NCBI GenBank assembly: GCA_003290165.1
Contig: QNQO01000450.1
Location: 310,001-374,000, forward strand
Origin: Berberis thunbergii
Taxonomy: Eukaryota; Streptophyta; Magnoliopsida; Ranunculales; Berberidaceae
Length of the DNA: 64,000 nucleotides
Direction of reading: 5' to 3'
The position numbers were made by a program, and so were the translations under genes. Each line of letters opens with the position of its first letter. The first letter of the stretch is position 1. Below, piece after piece: positions 11,310-22,777 of this stretch. The notes under the pieces were generated by a model. That model was not told the origin of the DNA, ran no database searches, and was given only the letters and a program-made list of their open reading frames with translations.

Positions 11310-11538
11310 CAAACAGTCAGTACTAGCTGGTATGAAGAGTACCAAAGTATCTATCTCAAATAAAATGCATAACATCAGTTAAGACAAATAAAAAAGATAA
11401 TCATAAATTAATGATGCACTATAACTTTTCATTCCGAATGCTCAATCATTATGTAAACATGCACATGAGATGCAACATTCAAATGTGCCTAGACAATACT
11501 CCTTTCCTTGGCGCTCAAGTAGTTGCCGACATAGCACT

Positions 11539-11560
11539 CCCCCCCCCCCCCCCCCCCCCC
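11539..11560 (+). repeat. Poly-C run (22 nt)
   Basis: A run of 22 C inside repeat copy 1. The equivalent position in copy 2 (about 20390) has no such run, so it expanded after the copies separated or is an assembly artefact. Confidence 0.85.
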
Positions 11561-12581
11561 ACCTCCAGTTGTTGCCTGCCCACTCTGAGCCAACTCTGGT
11601 ATATCTCATATTGAATCTGGGCGGAAAACATTCAACCCAAATATAAGCCCAGACATCCTCATGGTCGTACTAGTCATTTCAACCCACCCTCAACTTCTAG
11701 ACATCGCCTACAATGTACTAGCACACAGGGAGCAATGAACTACTACGGGAGTTCCTCTTTTGAATGTGGGATTAACACCATGTTCTCAAGATCAAGTGCT
11801 ACTCCCTATTCTAGGTTTGGAGTAGTTTCTTCTTCCTAACAAGTGCCTCGTTTCTCAAGGCCAAACGCTACTCCCTTTTCTAAGTTTGACATAGTTCCTT
11901 ATTTGGAAACGAGTATCCTCAAATGCTCAACAACATCAATATCATTATATCAATCTCATAAGCATGTCAATATACCTGTGGGGAAAATAATGTCTAATTG
12001 AATTCCACATGAATTCACAAATACATGCCATGGATGCTTAACTATGCAATCATTTTCATATGCTATTCAACAACTTAAAGCAGTAAATCATAGTCTATGT
12101 TACAATTTCAGCATTCATGCAACTATGCGAATGATCATTCTCTAACACGATAGACTTTCACACATCATGGCATTACAACATATCATTTCCCAATTTTATT
12201 TTGTGAACAATATTCACATATATAGTCTGAAATCCCGTTATATCAAAATTTAAAAGAGGATATTCTCACTCACCTGAGTGGAATGGGGTCGGCAAATCAA
12301 GCATCACACAACACGACATTGCTTCAAACCTAAAACAACATGCCTTTAAACTCAGCCAAAACTTTCCACTAGACCCTACTAAAAGACTTGTCACTTCGCG
12401 AACAACGTATTCCGAACCTAATAAAAATTTGCTATGAAGCTCAGCTAAACCTGGCCTCAATCCAAAAAACACGCTCTAAAAACTCAGCCAAAGCTTTTCC
12501 TAAACCCAGCAAAACATCTGTTGGAAATATCCTCGCCTAGCTCGCAAAGTAGTATAAAAACAATGCATAATAGTTACAATA

Positions 12582-13238
12582 TGTTGGGACAAATACAAAT
12601 AAAACAATACCAAGGAAATAATCTAAAGCAATAATAAACGAGACACCAAGATTTACGTGGAAAATTCCTTCAATGTGAAGGGAAAAACCACGAGGCAAAT
12701 CCGAGAGAATCCACTAATAAAATAAGAAGTACAATAACTTCTCAAGTTTTTTGCCCAAAGCTTGAATAATACAAGGAGTACATAACACGGGTTACCTCAC
12801 AGCAAATTAACCCAAAAGCTCCTTCAACTTATTCTACCAAATCAATCGACAAAACTAAGTCAATATCACAGCCACGCATCACACTTTGTCGCACAAAATC
12901 GCGCCCAAAGAATCAGACACAAAGTCACCGTCCACGCGCACATAGCCGCACCAAATACCAAAGAGAATACTATGTTATCTGTTGCTTATTCACGCAGCAA
13001 CTTTCTGAAAACACTATGAATAAAAATCTGTTTTATGCACCTATTTATACTTATTTGCAGCCGCCCAACACCGCATCAAATAGAACTTTGTTTCTATTTA
13101 ATTAACCAGCTGCCAATTCATTCCTTATTCAAAAACAAAAACATATTCTTATTGAAAACATTTTTCCTCATTCAACCAAACTTGAAATTATATTTGATTA
13201 ATTACCAAAGATCTACTCTAATGGGCTGGACCTCAACA
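12582..13238. mobile_element. Solo LTR with CAATA target duplication
   Basis: The 657-bp segment begins TGTTGGGAC and ends GACCTCAACA, giving TG...CA ends with short inverted repeats. It is flanked by perfect 5-bp duplications CAATA at 12577-12581 and 13239-13243. The homologous repeat at 20165-21605 lacks the insert. There is no internal region, so it is the product of recombination between the two LTRs of one retrotransposon. The superfamily is not clear; Copia is a guess from its general character. Confidence 0.85.
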
Positions 13239-13339
13239 CAATACACCTTGCTTTCAGCTTCCACAACGGTCCCATGACAACCCAAATTGTGTGCCAAAAT
13301 GTAACCAATTTGTCACTGCGGATAGCCTTGCAATCACTG

Positions 13340-13690
13340 GGCCGATAAATTGTGACCCAATTTCAATCCAAAAAGAGTCCCTAAAAGGGTCCAAAATCAA
13401 CCAGATTTAGTCCTCTAAACCTAGCTGAAACAACATTTTGAAATTAGTTAAAATGACTCTGGAAACAACCCCTAACCTCAGTCGATTCGCTCCTGTAAAC
13501 ACAGCTGAAACAGTCCCTGAAAATAAGTTAAAACATCTCTTGAACTGCCGCCTACACTCAGTTAAAAACAAGCCAGAAACTCAGCAGAAACATCCATCTA
13601 AAACCAAATCCAACAACCCCTGAACCTCAGATAGAAATAGCCCTAAACTCAGCTGAAACAACCCAGAAAACACACTGAATCGCTGCTAAA
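13340..13690 (+). repeat. Degenerate short tandem motif array
   Basis: Variants of CTAAACTCAGCTGAAACAA recur roughly every 30-50 bases here. Related variants occur at 12330-12520 and 21290-21480, so the array is part of the >1 kb repeat family. It has no coding potential. Confidence 0.55.
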
Positions 13691-14912
13691 ATGCAGTGAA
13701 AACAACTCTATACGAGTGTTGATTTTGGAGTAAAGTATTACTTATAATCGGACATGAATAACAATGTCTTTTATTGGAGAATAACCCTGAATTCTCGAGG
13801 CAACTACAATAGCTTAGGGTGTTAAAACTAGTGTGAATTGGTTTTAAAAGAAATTGAGTGCCGAAAGAAACTCCAATCCAGCACAAGCAACAATGAAACC
13901 AGGGGAGTTATTCGGCCTGACGTCATGTAATAAAATAACCGCTTAGTTGGGAATTACTATTAGTAATTTTAATAAAATATATGATTTCTAAAAATAAATA
14001 AAAAAATTAGTAATTAGTGGTTCCTTTTACTGTTCATTTTTTTTCTTCCAAACTCATCTTCTCCAAAACCAAAAACTACTCCTAAACTTCACTCTCCTTT
14101 GATCGAAATGAACTCTTTCGATCTCAGACTTCTTTCTCTCACTCTTTCAATCTCTCCCGCTCTCGATTGAAGATCTTTTCTTTAGTCTCGAGTGATCTCT
14201 CCATCAATTTCCATCGAATATCTCTTGTTCACTCTCGATTGATCTCAATCGATCTCTGTTGATTTGGATAAGAGATCCAAATAAGGAGATGTACAAAGAA
14301 GGAGAGAGGGACATCGCGAGAGGGGAAACATCGCAACTTTAAATCCTCGTTAATGACTATCGAGCCCTACACAATCGAACAGATGAAGCTTTGCTCAAAC
14401 TCATTGAATCTAGGGTTTCATATTGTGACATCAAGGGAGAAGGATGTCGATGACTTGATTGGTGGTGGTAACTATATCAAATCTCATCAATCATCATGGA
14501 ACCTAGTGTTTCAGTGCTTCTCTGTCACACTTATACTTAAGAGTCAGTGCTTCTACTGGGTACTTGATGAGATTCTCTATCTCAATTCTTCATCGCAGAC
14601 AGTTAACAACAACGTAAGATCATCTCACTGTTTGTCAATCTTTGTTACTTGTTGAATTGTGAAAATCCACACTTCCTTTGTTAGTTCGTGTTTCTCGTTT
14701 TAGATATTCTGGGATTATGAAGGTTTTAAGTTGCTTAAAATTATTTTCATCACAATCTAAGAACAAACAGTAAATTCGTTTCTAATTTGTAGAAAATTTA
14801 CTTTAATTGTGAACAAACAGTACATTGTTTTATTTAGACGTTGCTTTTCATCGAAGTTTCATTGCAATTAATTGTGGATTCATGTTTCTTTAAGTTGTTT
14901 CATGGTGTGTTA
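13691..14912. other. Intergenic with CT-rich leader-like stretch
   Basis: 14040-14260 is rich in CTCTC/CGATCTC text resembling the leader of a plant gene or LTR. An open frame at 14353-14655 (starting MTIEPYTIEQ) follows, but I recognise no family. It could be a host-gene fragment disrupted by the LINE at 14926, or chance. Confidence 0.3.
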
Positions 14913-14925
14913 ATCCAGCAATTTG

Positions 14926-17900
14926 GGTATAAGAATGGAATGTAAATGGTCTGCGGCGATTTAGAGGGGCACTTTGGGTATAAGAATTGAATTCCTGATC
15001 TTTTGATCTTAGTCATCTCAAGCTTGTTGGAGTGAATCTGAGCCATTGAACTTAGTGGCGGCTAGAGATTAACCTAGTTTTTCTCAGCCGTTTTTGGCCG
15101 GCATTGCTAGGTTGCCAAGGCTTTTGCGCCTCCTAGAGGCGCTGCACTCCGACACGATACAGTCGTGTGTGTTGCTGCGCTGTTTGTGTGATGGGCTGAT
15201 CCTATTTGGCTGTGAAGGATCTGCTAGGTCATGTGACTGCGAAGTGATTAATTGCTTTGTTACCTGTCACAGAAATCGAAACGCCACAGCCGCCGATACG
15301 AAACTGCCTGACACGCTACTGTGTTTCTTAGCTGGACGAATTGCCCACTGCCTGGACAACTTGTTGCTTTGCTTGCCTGGCTTGGCTGTATCTGGCCGAC
15401 GAGATCACTATTCTAGGTGACTGAATTCTAGGTCTTCTAACGGGCTGGCGAGATCATTCTTTGCACCATGACGGCTCCCTTAGCCGTCACCACTTCTTTT
15501 CCCCCATTGGGAGGCAAGGAACCCTTGGAAGAGGCACCGAAACTCTCTTTTGCTCAAATAATTAGAAAAAGTCTAGTGGATAAGGATACACATGTGGAGG
15601 GAATGAGATTCCGGAAAGAAGGAGAGCCAGCCTTTGGGCTTACGGCTTCTGATGAATCTCGTGGGGAGGCTTTCATGGAACGACACGTGATAGTTTTAAA
15701 GTTCTCCAGCTACCGGATAACATTGGTTGATATACGAGATTATATTCATAGAACTTGGGGGATACTAGGAGACTTTTCTCTAGGTCTTCTTGATCAATGA
15801 CACGTCCTCGTCCGGCTTCAGTCTGAAATGGAAGCAAAAAAAGTCTTGTCAAGGGACTCGTTCTTGATCCGAGGAGTGTGTTTCAAAGCCTTCCGTTGGC
15901 ATGGTGGTTTCAGTCTGAAAGTCGACCTGGTCTCGGTTCCACTGTGGGTAGAGTTGCCTAACCTGCCTTTGCATTTATTTCATCCTCCTCTTGTAAAAGC
16001 TATTGTGAATTCTTTTGGTGGTTTCTTACGTATGGATGACCATACTCGTTGTTTATCACGTCCGAGTTCTGCCCGTGTTTGCGTGGAGATGACGTTGGCA
16101 GAAAAGTTATCGAATAGGATTTGGATTGATAGGTCTAATAATAGGGGTTTCTGACAGAAAATTGAATACCCGAGTTTCAAATACTGTGACTATTGTTCTT
16201 TGCTAGGACATCATGAAGAATTTTGCAGGAAAAAGCTAGGTCTCAAGGGACATGTGAAAACATCCCACGGTGGAAAAGAAGCGAAACATGAGAACCATAA
16301 GGTGGAGACCAAGGTTATTAAGCAACAATATGTTCCAATAGCTAATAAAAACAAAGGTGCAAAATCTGATGTGGGCCCGAGTGGTGCTAAAAATGATAAA
16401 GGAGAGGAGATCAAGGAGGGTATGAGTACGTCGAACTTATTGAACAACGAACCAGTAAAGGTGGAGATGTCAAACAAATTTGAGACCCTTACAGAACATA
16501 TCGAGGAAGATGAGGATATGCTTCAGCGGAGCAACTGGTGGGTAAGAACATGGCTCATGATCGTGTCATGGCTAGGCAAGAATCCTCGGAGGAATGCCTT
16601 CTGGAGCCGGGGTATACATTTTCGGAGATTGCAAATGTTATTGGCAATCAGGCACAACCGTTACAACAACAGGATGATGTTAATTCAGAGGCGAAGAGTA
16701 GTTGTTTTGACGACACGAACAAAAACATTAAACTTCAACATAATCATACGGGAGCGTCGCAAGGTGTGACGAGTGACTCAAACGGCGAGGGTCAAGTTCG
16801 GCATGCTGATTCAGGAATGCAGCGAGATGCATGTGCAACGAAGGTGCAGTTGCGACACTGCGGCGCTCTGATTTGCCCCAGCCAGATCTAGTTTCGTCTC
16901 AGCCTATGCCCTGCATCAAAGCAAGGGAAGTCGTCTCGCCTCAGCCAGATTTTGGTTCATCCCAGCTTGGGCCCTGCATCAAAACAGGGGGAGTTTCGCC
17001 CCAGCCAGATCACTGTCCCAAAACAGGGGACGTGTTACCCCAGGCAGCACTTGATTCTCTCGCAGAATTCTCTCCCGCAATTGGTGTGGTTTCTCCTCGA
17101 TCAGATTTTATTACGTAGAAGACCAGGCCGACTAAAATTACATAGGAAGCAGGGGCTGGAACGGCGAAGCCGACAGTGCTGGAACAGTTGACAGCAGAAC
17201 ATGCTAGGCGACCACAACCCGCGGCCATTGGACACTTGTCAGTACCCGTGGCAGCTGGGAATGAGCAAGAAGGGCGTGTCTTCAGACAACCTCATCATAT
17301 TGAACCCGACGATGTTGAAATTCAGTCGGCTCAATTGGCTTCAGTTACTCATCTGGGGGGGCACCTCGGTGCTACTAGCACAGAGCTAGGGAATGATATG
17401 CAGGGTCAGCAAGTGCAGGAACCCTGGGATGATGAGTTTCAGTCTTTGCTCAGGTTAAAGAGACATTTTGACAAATACGCTATCAAAACTTTTCCGAATT
17501 ATAAAAGAGTCGGAGACAACTTGAATAAGGCTATATCTTTGCTCAAAGAAAATAGACTACTTTGACTGCCGAAATTGAATCTTGATACACTCAAAAGTAC
17601 TAGTGAGGATAGTGATGAAGTCAACTCAGAATCTGAGCTTGGTCCACAGGCAGCGAACAGTGATTTGGATTTAGGGGCTATGTCAGACGGAAAGATGAAT
17701 AAGAGGCGCCACACCAAAGATACCAGCTTTTGTCCCCGAAAATCCAATAGAACTAGGAAAGAAAACAAAATGTACAAAGACTGAGTTTGTTTTTTGTCTA
17801 GGCTTGTATTGGTGAATCCTATCTTTTGTGAGCGTTTGTATCGGCTTTTTAGTTAACCCTATAGGGTCAGTCATGTAGCCTTCGGGCGTCGATTTTTAAA

Positions 17901-17938
17901 TGAATAAAATGGGTCAACATCCCAATTTGATTAAAAAA
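14926..17938 (+). mobile_element. LINE lacking EN/RT, with 13-bp target duplication
   Basis: The duplication ATCCAGCAATTTG flanks the insertion at 14913-14925 and 17940-17952. The 3' end is an A-run (GATTAAAAAAAA). Inside are a GC-richer 5' region, an ORF1 (15468-17784) and a short 3' UTR with TTAACCCTATAGGGTCAG. There is no trace of apurinic endonuclease, reverse transcriptase or RNase H. The ~3.0-kb length and perfect duplication show target-primed insertion of this already RT-less RNA, mobilised in trans. Confidence 0.85.
15468..17784 (+). pseudogene. LINE ORF1 (DUF4283 and zinc knuckle), broken
   Basis: The protein starts MTAPLAVTTSFPPLGGKEP. A DUF4283-type region follows (about 15640-16150; blocks VIVLKFSSYRI, FLIRGVCFKAFRW, WVELPNLPLHLF), then a CX2CX4HX4C zinc knuckle at about 16178-16222 (CDYCSLLGHHEEFC). 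A long low-complexity C-terminal region ends near PRKSNRTRKEN and TGA at 17782-17784. ORF1 of plant L1-type LINEs binds the element RNA. In-frame stops at 15799 (CGA to TGA) and 16153 (TGG to TGA), a stop near 17563 and at least two frameshifts (about 16535 and 16840-17110) break it. 16890-17100 carries a repeated SPQPDxGSSQxxPCIK-like motif. Confidence 0.8.
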
Positions 17939-17952
17939 AATCCAGCAATTTG

Positions 17953-18390
17953 AATTGATATGTGATTGAATCATGATTTTAAGTTTCACGATTTTGTACC
18001 AAAATTTCAACAAGTTTTTATTGAAATTCAAATGTGATTGAATCATAAAAAAAAGAAAAGGTTTTGGATAGTTATTCAAGGCACTTCCCGATGAAACAAG
18101 AGGATGAATAATACTTTCTAATGTTATGCTATCCTAATGAAACAAAAGGATGAATGAAAATATCTAATGTTATGCTATCCTGATAAAACATCCCCCCCCC
18201 CCCCCCCCCCTTTGTAACAGTAACCAGTATTTGCTTTTTGATCCTGAAGAAATGGATCTAGTTATGCCATATAAACTCTACCTTATTAAAAAAAATGCCT
18301 TCAAGCATAAGTGCAAAACGGGTGTTAATCTTGGAAGTGTTATGTTGCTTCTTTGCTAGTTCATCATACCCACCCAATGTAACAGATGAC
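17953..18390. other. Tandem duplication and poly-C run
   Basis: 18080-18186 contains about two copies of a ~56-bp unit (GATGAAACAAGAGGATGAAT...TCTAATGTTATGCTATCCT). A 19-nt poly-C run follows at 18192-18210. No gene is seen. Confidence 0.6.
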
Positions 18391-18394
18391 TATC

Positions 18395-18608
18395 AGGCCC
18401 ACCAAAAGGAATATGAAAAACTTTTAATGCATATCACAAAGTATGGTCATGGGTGTTGGTGCTCTGTGCTGAAACAAGCTGGTATCCATTTCAACACCCC
18501 CCCCCTCTTCATTGTTGCCATAACACAACATAGGAAAGTTAGCTCTAATAGATCTTTCTGTTTAAATGGTTTGTCGTAGGTCTCCAAAGGTGTGGTAAAA
18601 GCTGCAGG
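18395..18608 (+). pseudogene. R2R3-MYB fragment with preserved intron 1
   Basis: The frame through 18401-18481 encodes EYEKLLMHITKYGHGCWCSV followed by LKQAG, which matches the R2 repeat of plant R2R3-MYB factors. A GT-AG intron (18482-18579, phase 1) lies exactly at the conserved intron-1 position. The next exon resumes with GLQRCGKSCR and then hits TGA at 18609. The start of R2, the rest of R2 and all of R3 are missing, and upstream codons (18298-18395) show no MYB similarity. MYB proteins bind DNA as transcription factors; this one cannot. Retention of the intron shows it came from genomic DNA rather than a processed mRNA. Confidence 0.85.
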
Positions 18609-18611
18609 TGA

Positions 18612-20022
18612 AAGACAATGTTCTGTTATTATGCTGTGGGCTTATGCACTTTCTTTAGTTTCACTCACCCCATGATCCATTGTGTTCATGGCTGATATCT
18701 TGACTCTATACTTCTAAATCCTAAATAAATGTTATCACCGGCAATGCATTGCATGGCCAAGCCATGCCATATGGGCATTATCCATTTTATCGTCTACTAT
18801 AATGTCTGAAGTCTGAACAGGATAACACGAAGTTGTACTCCCAGTCTCCCAACTAGTCCTGTTCGACAAAATATCATGTAGAAGTTGTAGGTATTTCTAG
18901 CATCATTTTATTCCACTATAAAAATGTAAAAGAAAGCCCTGCTTACATGGAAAAGCTCAATTGATATGCTTTTACTAATAAGATATAATGTTGTTGTTCT
19001 ACCCTTTATAGTGTATAAAATGAAGTACTTGTGAGAAATGCTTCATTGTTGGTGACTCTGTTTTTCCATGATACAACAACTCTTGAAACTCAGTATCGCA
19101 GGTGTACATATTATCACGTGTTTGGTACAAATGAGGGGCTTTAACTTTGGATTCGATCTTTTGTTCGATGTTAATGAACAGTTGAATGTTCTGGAACAAC
19201 TTAATAGAGTTCTTTTGATAGACTGTTATATTGGACATGTTTCAGTTCATCAACTATCTTCATGGTGAATCAAAACGGGCACAAACTAACACACAATATT
19301 TAGTAGTTTGTGATCCAACCTTCTATTGACATACATAGTACGGACTTGAGGATACAAAAAGGTCAAGATCTCGAGGACATAATATCAGCCAGACGTTCAT
19401 TTACTTTATTAAATTGATTCAAAGGTTCAAACTTTGTTGTCAACATTAACTACAGACCATGTACAAAATGTTTGAGAGTTTAGCCTAAACTCTCAGTATT
19501 AACAAGGGCTTGGGCTTGAACTGATAGCTCTGGTTGCTGAGCTATAAAATGATATATTATAAAGCTACTTTGGGAAAGTATCATGAAATCGGAATCTCTT
19601 AGTGGCAGTTCTAGTAATTTAATGCCTGCAGAGCATCTTGCTGAAGTAGGATTCAGAGTATCTCCTTAACTTTGTTTGCAAATGGATCATACAAAAGCCG
19701 GGGTCCTTTCTGACAAAAGACTTCGCAAGATATTCACATCAAATGGATAACTATTTTAGTTTTCTTAGTGTTAGCATATTGATGTATTTGATACATGTAT
19801 TTTTTTTTTAATACTGATCCAATATGACAGACGATGTTGTAATTGATGCAACTATTTGACTTTGTAATGGTTGTAAGATTATGTTAATTTGGGTATTAAC
19901 ATTGGTATTTGAATAGTTGGATTTTATAATCTTGTTGGATGTCATTCATTTGTTGATAACAGATTCAGTTCAAGTTGACTTATCAAGGATTAGTGGTTTT
20001 AAAAACATTTAAAAAAATAAAA
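18612..20022. other. Intergenic, no gene recognised
   Basis: No conserved domain, RNA gene or element terminus is recognised. Short frames at 18999-19268 look random. Confidence 0.5.
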
Positions 20023-20166
20023 ATTGTAACACGTGGAGATGCTACTAATATTTGAACATTGTAACATACTACAATGTATTACAAAAAATTTGTAACATGT
20101 GGAAATGTTACGAAATTTGAAGGTTGTAACACATCGACGTGTTACTAATATTTGTAACAAATAAAC
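20023..20166. repeat. TTGTAACA repeat cluster, CACTA-like relic
   Basis: TTGTAACA/TGTTAC motifs occur about eight times in direct and inverted orientation, with CACGTGGAGATG/GTGGAAATG variants. This resembles the subterminal repeats of the CACTA MITE at 10043. No CACTA terminus remains. Confidence 0.45.
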
Positions 20167-21605
20167 AGGTAAGCACTAACTCTTAGAAAGAGAACCAAAG
20201 TATCTATCTCAAATAAAATGCATATTATCAATTAAGATAGATACAAAGATAATAAATAATTAATGATGCACCACCACTTTTCATTATGAATGCTCAATCA
20301 TGAATGTAAATATGCACATGAGATGCAACACTCAAATGTGCTTAGACAATATTCATTTCCCTAAAGCTCAAGTAGCTATCGGCCATAGACCCCTACGCTG
20401 CCCGCCCACTCTAACCCAACTCTGGTATATGTCATATTAAAGCATGCACCGGGGCGAAAAACCTTTAACCCAAATATAAGTTCACACATTCTCACGGCCA
20501 TACTAGCCATCTCAACTCATCCTCATCTACTAGGCATCACCTGCAATGCACTAGTGACTAGGGAGCGATGCACTACTGCGGGAATTCCTTTTTGGATGTG
20601 GGGAAAAATAAACTCAGACATCCTCATAGCCGTACTAGTGATCTCAACCCATCATTAGCTACTAGACATTGCCCACAATACACTAGCACCTAGGGAGCGA
20701 CAAACTACTGCGGGAATTCCTCTTTTGGATGTGGGGTTAACACAATGTTCTCAAGGCCAAGTGCTACTCCATATTCCAAGTTTGGCACAATTCCTTCTTC
20801 CTAACGGGTGCCTCGTTTTTCAAGGCAAAGTGCTACTCGCTTTTCTAGGTTTGGCGTAGTTCCTTCTTTTGAAACGAGTATCTTTATGCTCAACAACATC
20901 ACCATCATTATATCAATCTCATAACATGTCAAATACTAGTGGGGAAGTACTATCTAGCTAAATTTCAGATGAATTCTCAAATACATGTCATGGATTCTTA
21001 ATTATTCAATAACTTTCATATGTTATTCAACAACTCAAAACAATAAATCATAGTCTATGTTACAATTTCAGCATTCACGCAACTGTGCGAACGATCATTT
21101 TCTAACACAATTGACTTTCACACATCATGGCATTACATCATACCATTTTCAAATCTTATTTTGTAAACAAATATTCCCATACTCAGAAATACCGTTCTAT
21201 CAAAATTTAAAAGTATTTGTTCTCACTCCCCTGAACGGAATGGGTTTGGCAAACCAAGCATTGTACAACAAGACATTGCTTCAAACCTACAATAACTTGC
21301 CTTTAAACTCAGCCGGAACAACTTATCCTAAACCCACAAAAATCTGCTATGAAGCTCAACTAAACCTGGCCTCAATCCAGCCAAAACACACTCTAAAGTC
21401 TCAGCCAAAGCGTGTTCTAATCCCAGCAAAAAATCTGACTGGAAATATCCTCATTTCAACTCGTAAAACAGTCCCAAAACAATCATGTTTCAGTCCGCCA
21501 CAATAGATCCAATAGTACTCCCTCTTTTCAACTTCCACAACAGTCCCATCACAACCCAATTTGTGTTCCAAAATGTAACCAATTTGTCCCTATAGTTAGC
21601 TATGC
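20165..21605 (+). repeat. Dispersed repeat >1 kb, copy 2 (uninterrupted)
   Basis: This copy is colinear with 11310-13335 without the 657-bp solo LTR and so gives the empty site for that insertion. Around 20480-20740 it has a local duplication of a ~170-bp block (CACTAG...AGGGAGCGA...CTACTGCGGGAATTCCT). There is no ORF of interest; the frame 21057-21506 is non-coding repeat. Confidence 0.7.
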
Positions 21606-22777
21606 AATCACTCTGTAGATTCACGTTGATGTCAAAGAAGTGGGATCAATTCATCACCGATGATCCTTGTTTCAAAAGATTTACCACAGGAGAAATAATT
21701 GTCCATCATATAGAATGTTGGGTCTTTATTACAGATGTAATACAGTGAGATACATTACCCGCTTGACCGTGTGATGAAGCAAGGAGCCTCCTTAGCCTGA
21801 ACCACTTACCAACTTTTCTGAAACATTGTACTTGACTCATCAAATTGGTTCTTATTCCGTTTTCAAGAACAAAACCTCAAGCAGGAGGAAGAAGAACCAC
21901 AGATTAGTTATTACATTTACAACCCCATCACCCAGGGAAGGTTAAGTCTTCCAACACCAAGATGAATCCCAACGTGCGGATCCCGGATGTCATTACTGCC
22001 TTTATATGAAAAGGAAATCCCCGTTTAAGTCGTCCTGAATACTACAAAGTGATACTCCATAAACAATTGGACTGCATATCATACTCTTAACGGTAAAATA
22101 TTATCTTCTGATGGTGATGGAATGCAATGGTGTAGGATATTTGAGATCACATGTTATCCCTACATTTATTTTCCTAAATCATATGAGCCTGGGTTTATTA
22201 GTAACAAACCGGGTTCATTTGTTTGCAGGTATACCCACATTACATGCATCCTGGTCAGCCCAAGAAATATCGTTTCAAACATCTAATTGTTGTCAATGAT
22301 AGGCAACAAGAACATTCTTCTTAGGTGTATATTTTGCTACCACCAAAGGAAAGGTTCCTCCATTACATTTCTTATTATAATTGTGATTGTAGTCGTAAAT
22401 ATGGTAAAATGAATGAGCTTATCGTGTACTTATCCTACTGCACTATTGGCCACTATCTTGAGTTGAGGGGGCACGATGAAGATACAAAAGAATGGGGTTT
22501 AAAATACAGATTGTAGTATTTGAACATAAAAAACGGGGAGTTGTTTGTTTTGGCCTTCCATCCATTGGAGCCCCACCTTCTCCTAATTCAGATCGACGGA
22601 GAAAAAACATTCTGGTTCAACGTGGAACGTGGAACAATGGAGTTCAACAGTGAAAATCTGCATCTGGTTATAGTGTTTTGCCTTCCATACATGTGGTCTA
22701 GTTGGTCACCATTTCTATTTAGGAAGAAAGAAAGCGAAAATCAGCCTTCAGTCTATATTCACCAGATCAAATGGTAA
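21606..22777 (+). pseudogene. F-box protein pseudogene, copy 1
   Basis: From 21607 the frame reads QSLCRFTLMSKKWDQFITDD, the C-terminal half of an F-box (leucine/serine-Lys-Trp pattern). Later segments are HYMHPGQPKKYRFKHLIVV (about 22231), YILLPPKERFLHYISYYNCD (22326) and FVLAFHPLEPHLLLIQIDGE (22545). These fit the F-box-associated interaction region of plant FBA-type proteins. F-box proteins are substrate receptors of SCF ubiquitin ligases. The N-terminal F-box half is lost where the upstream repeat abuts, and several stops and frame changes (e.g. near 21748, 22322, 22514) break the frame. Related fragments lie at 29596-30640 and 41716-41780. Confidence 0.7.

Larger units (their letters stand above)
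11310..13335 (+). repeat. Dispersed repeat >1 kb, copy 1 (interrupted)
   Basis: 11310-12581 plus 13239-13335 align colinearly with 20165-21605 in the same orientation. Shared blocks include CCAAAGTATCTATCTCAAAT, GTGCCTCGTTTCTCAAGG-like text, CTCACTCACCTGAGTGGAAT and CCAAAATGTAACCAATTTGT. The interruption is the solo LTR at 12582-13238, absent from copy 2. No coding domain is visible. The composition and lack of ORFs would fit long LTRs of a Gypsy element, but neither terminus could be fixed. Confidence 0.7.

Noticed and set aside
14353..14655. Possible first exon of a host gene disrupted by the LINE
   Set aside because: No recognisable family and no continuation on the right side of the LINE at 17953.
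15094..15420. 108-codon Leu/Cys-rich open frame before LINE ORF1
   Set aside because: Lies in the LINE 5' region, has no known similarity and no continuity with ORF1.
11310..21605. The two >1 kb repeats as LTRs of one large element
   Set aside because: No primer site or coding domains lie next to either copy, and the interval holds unrelated insertions; termini and target duplication could not be found.
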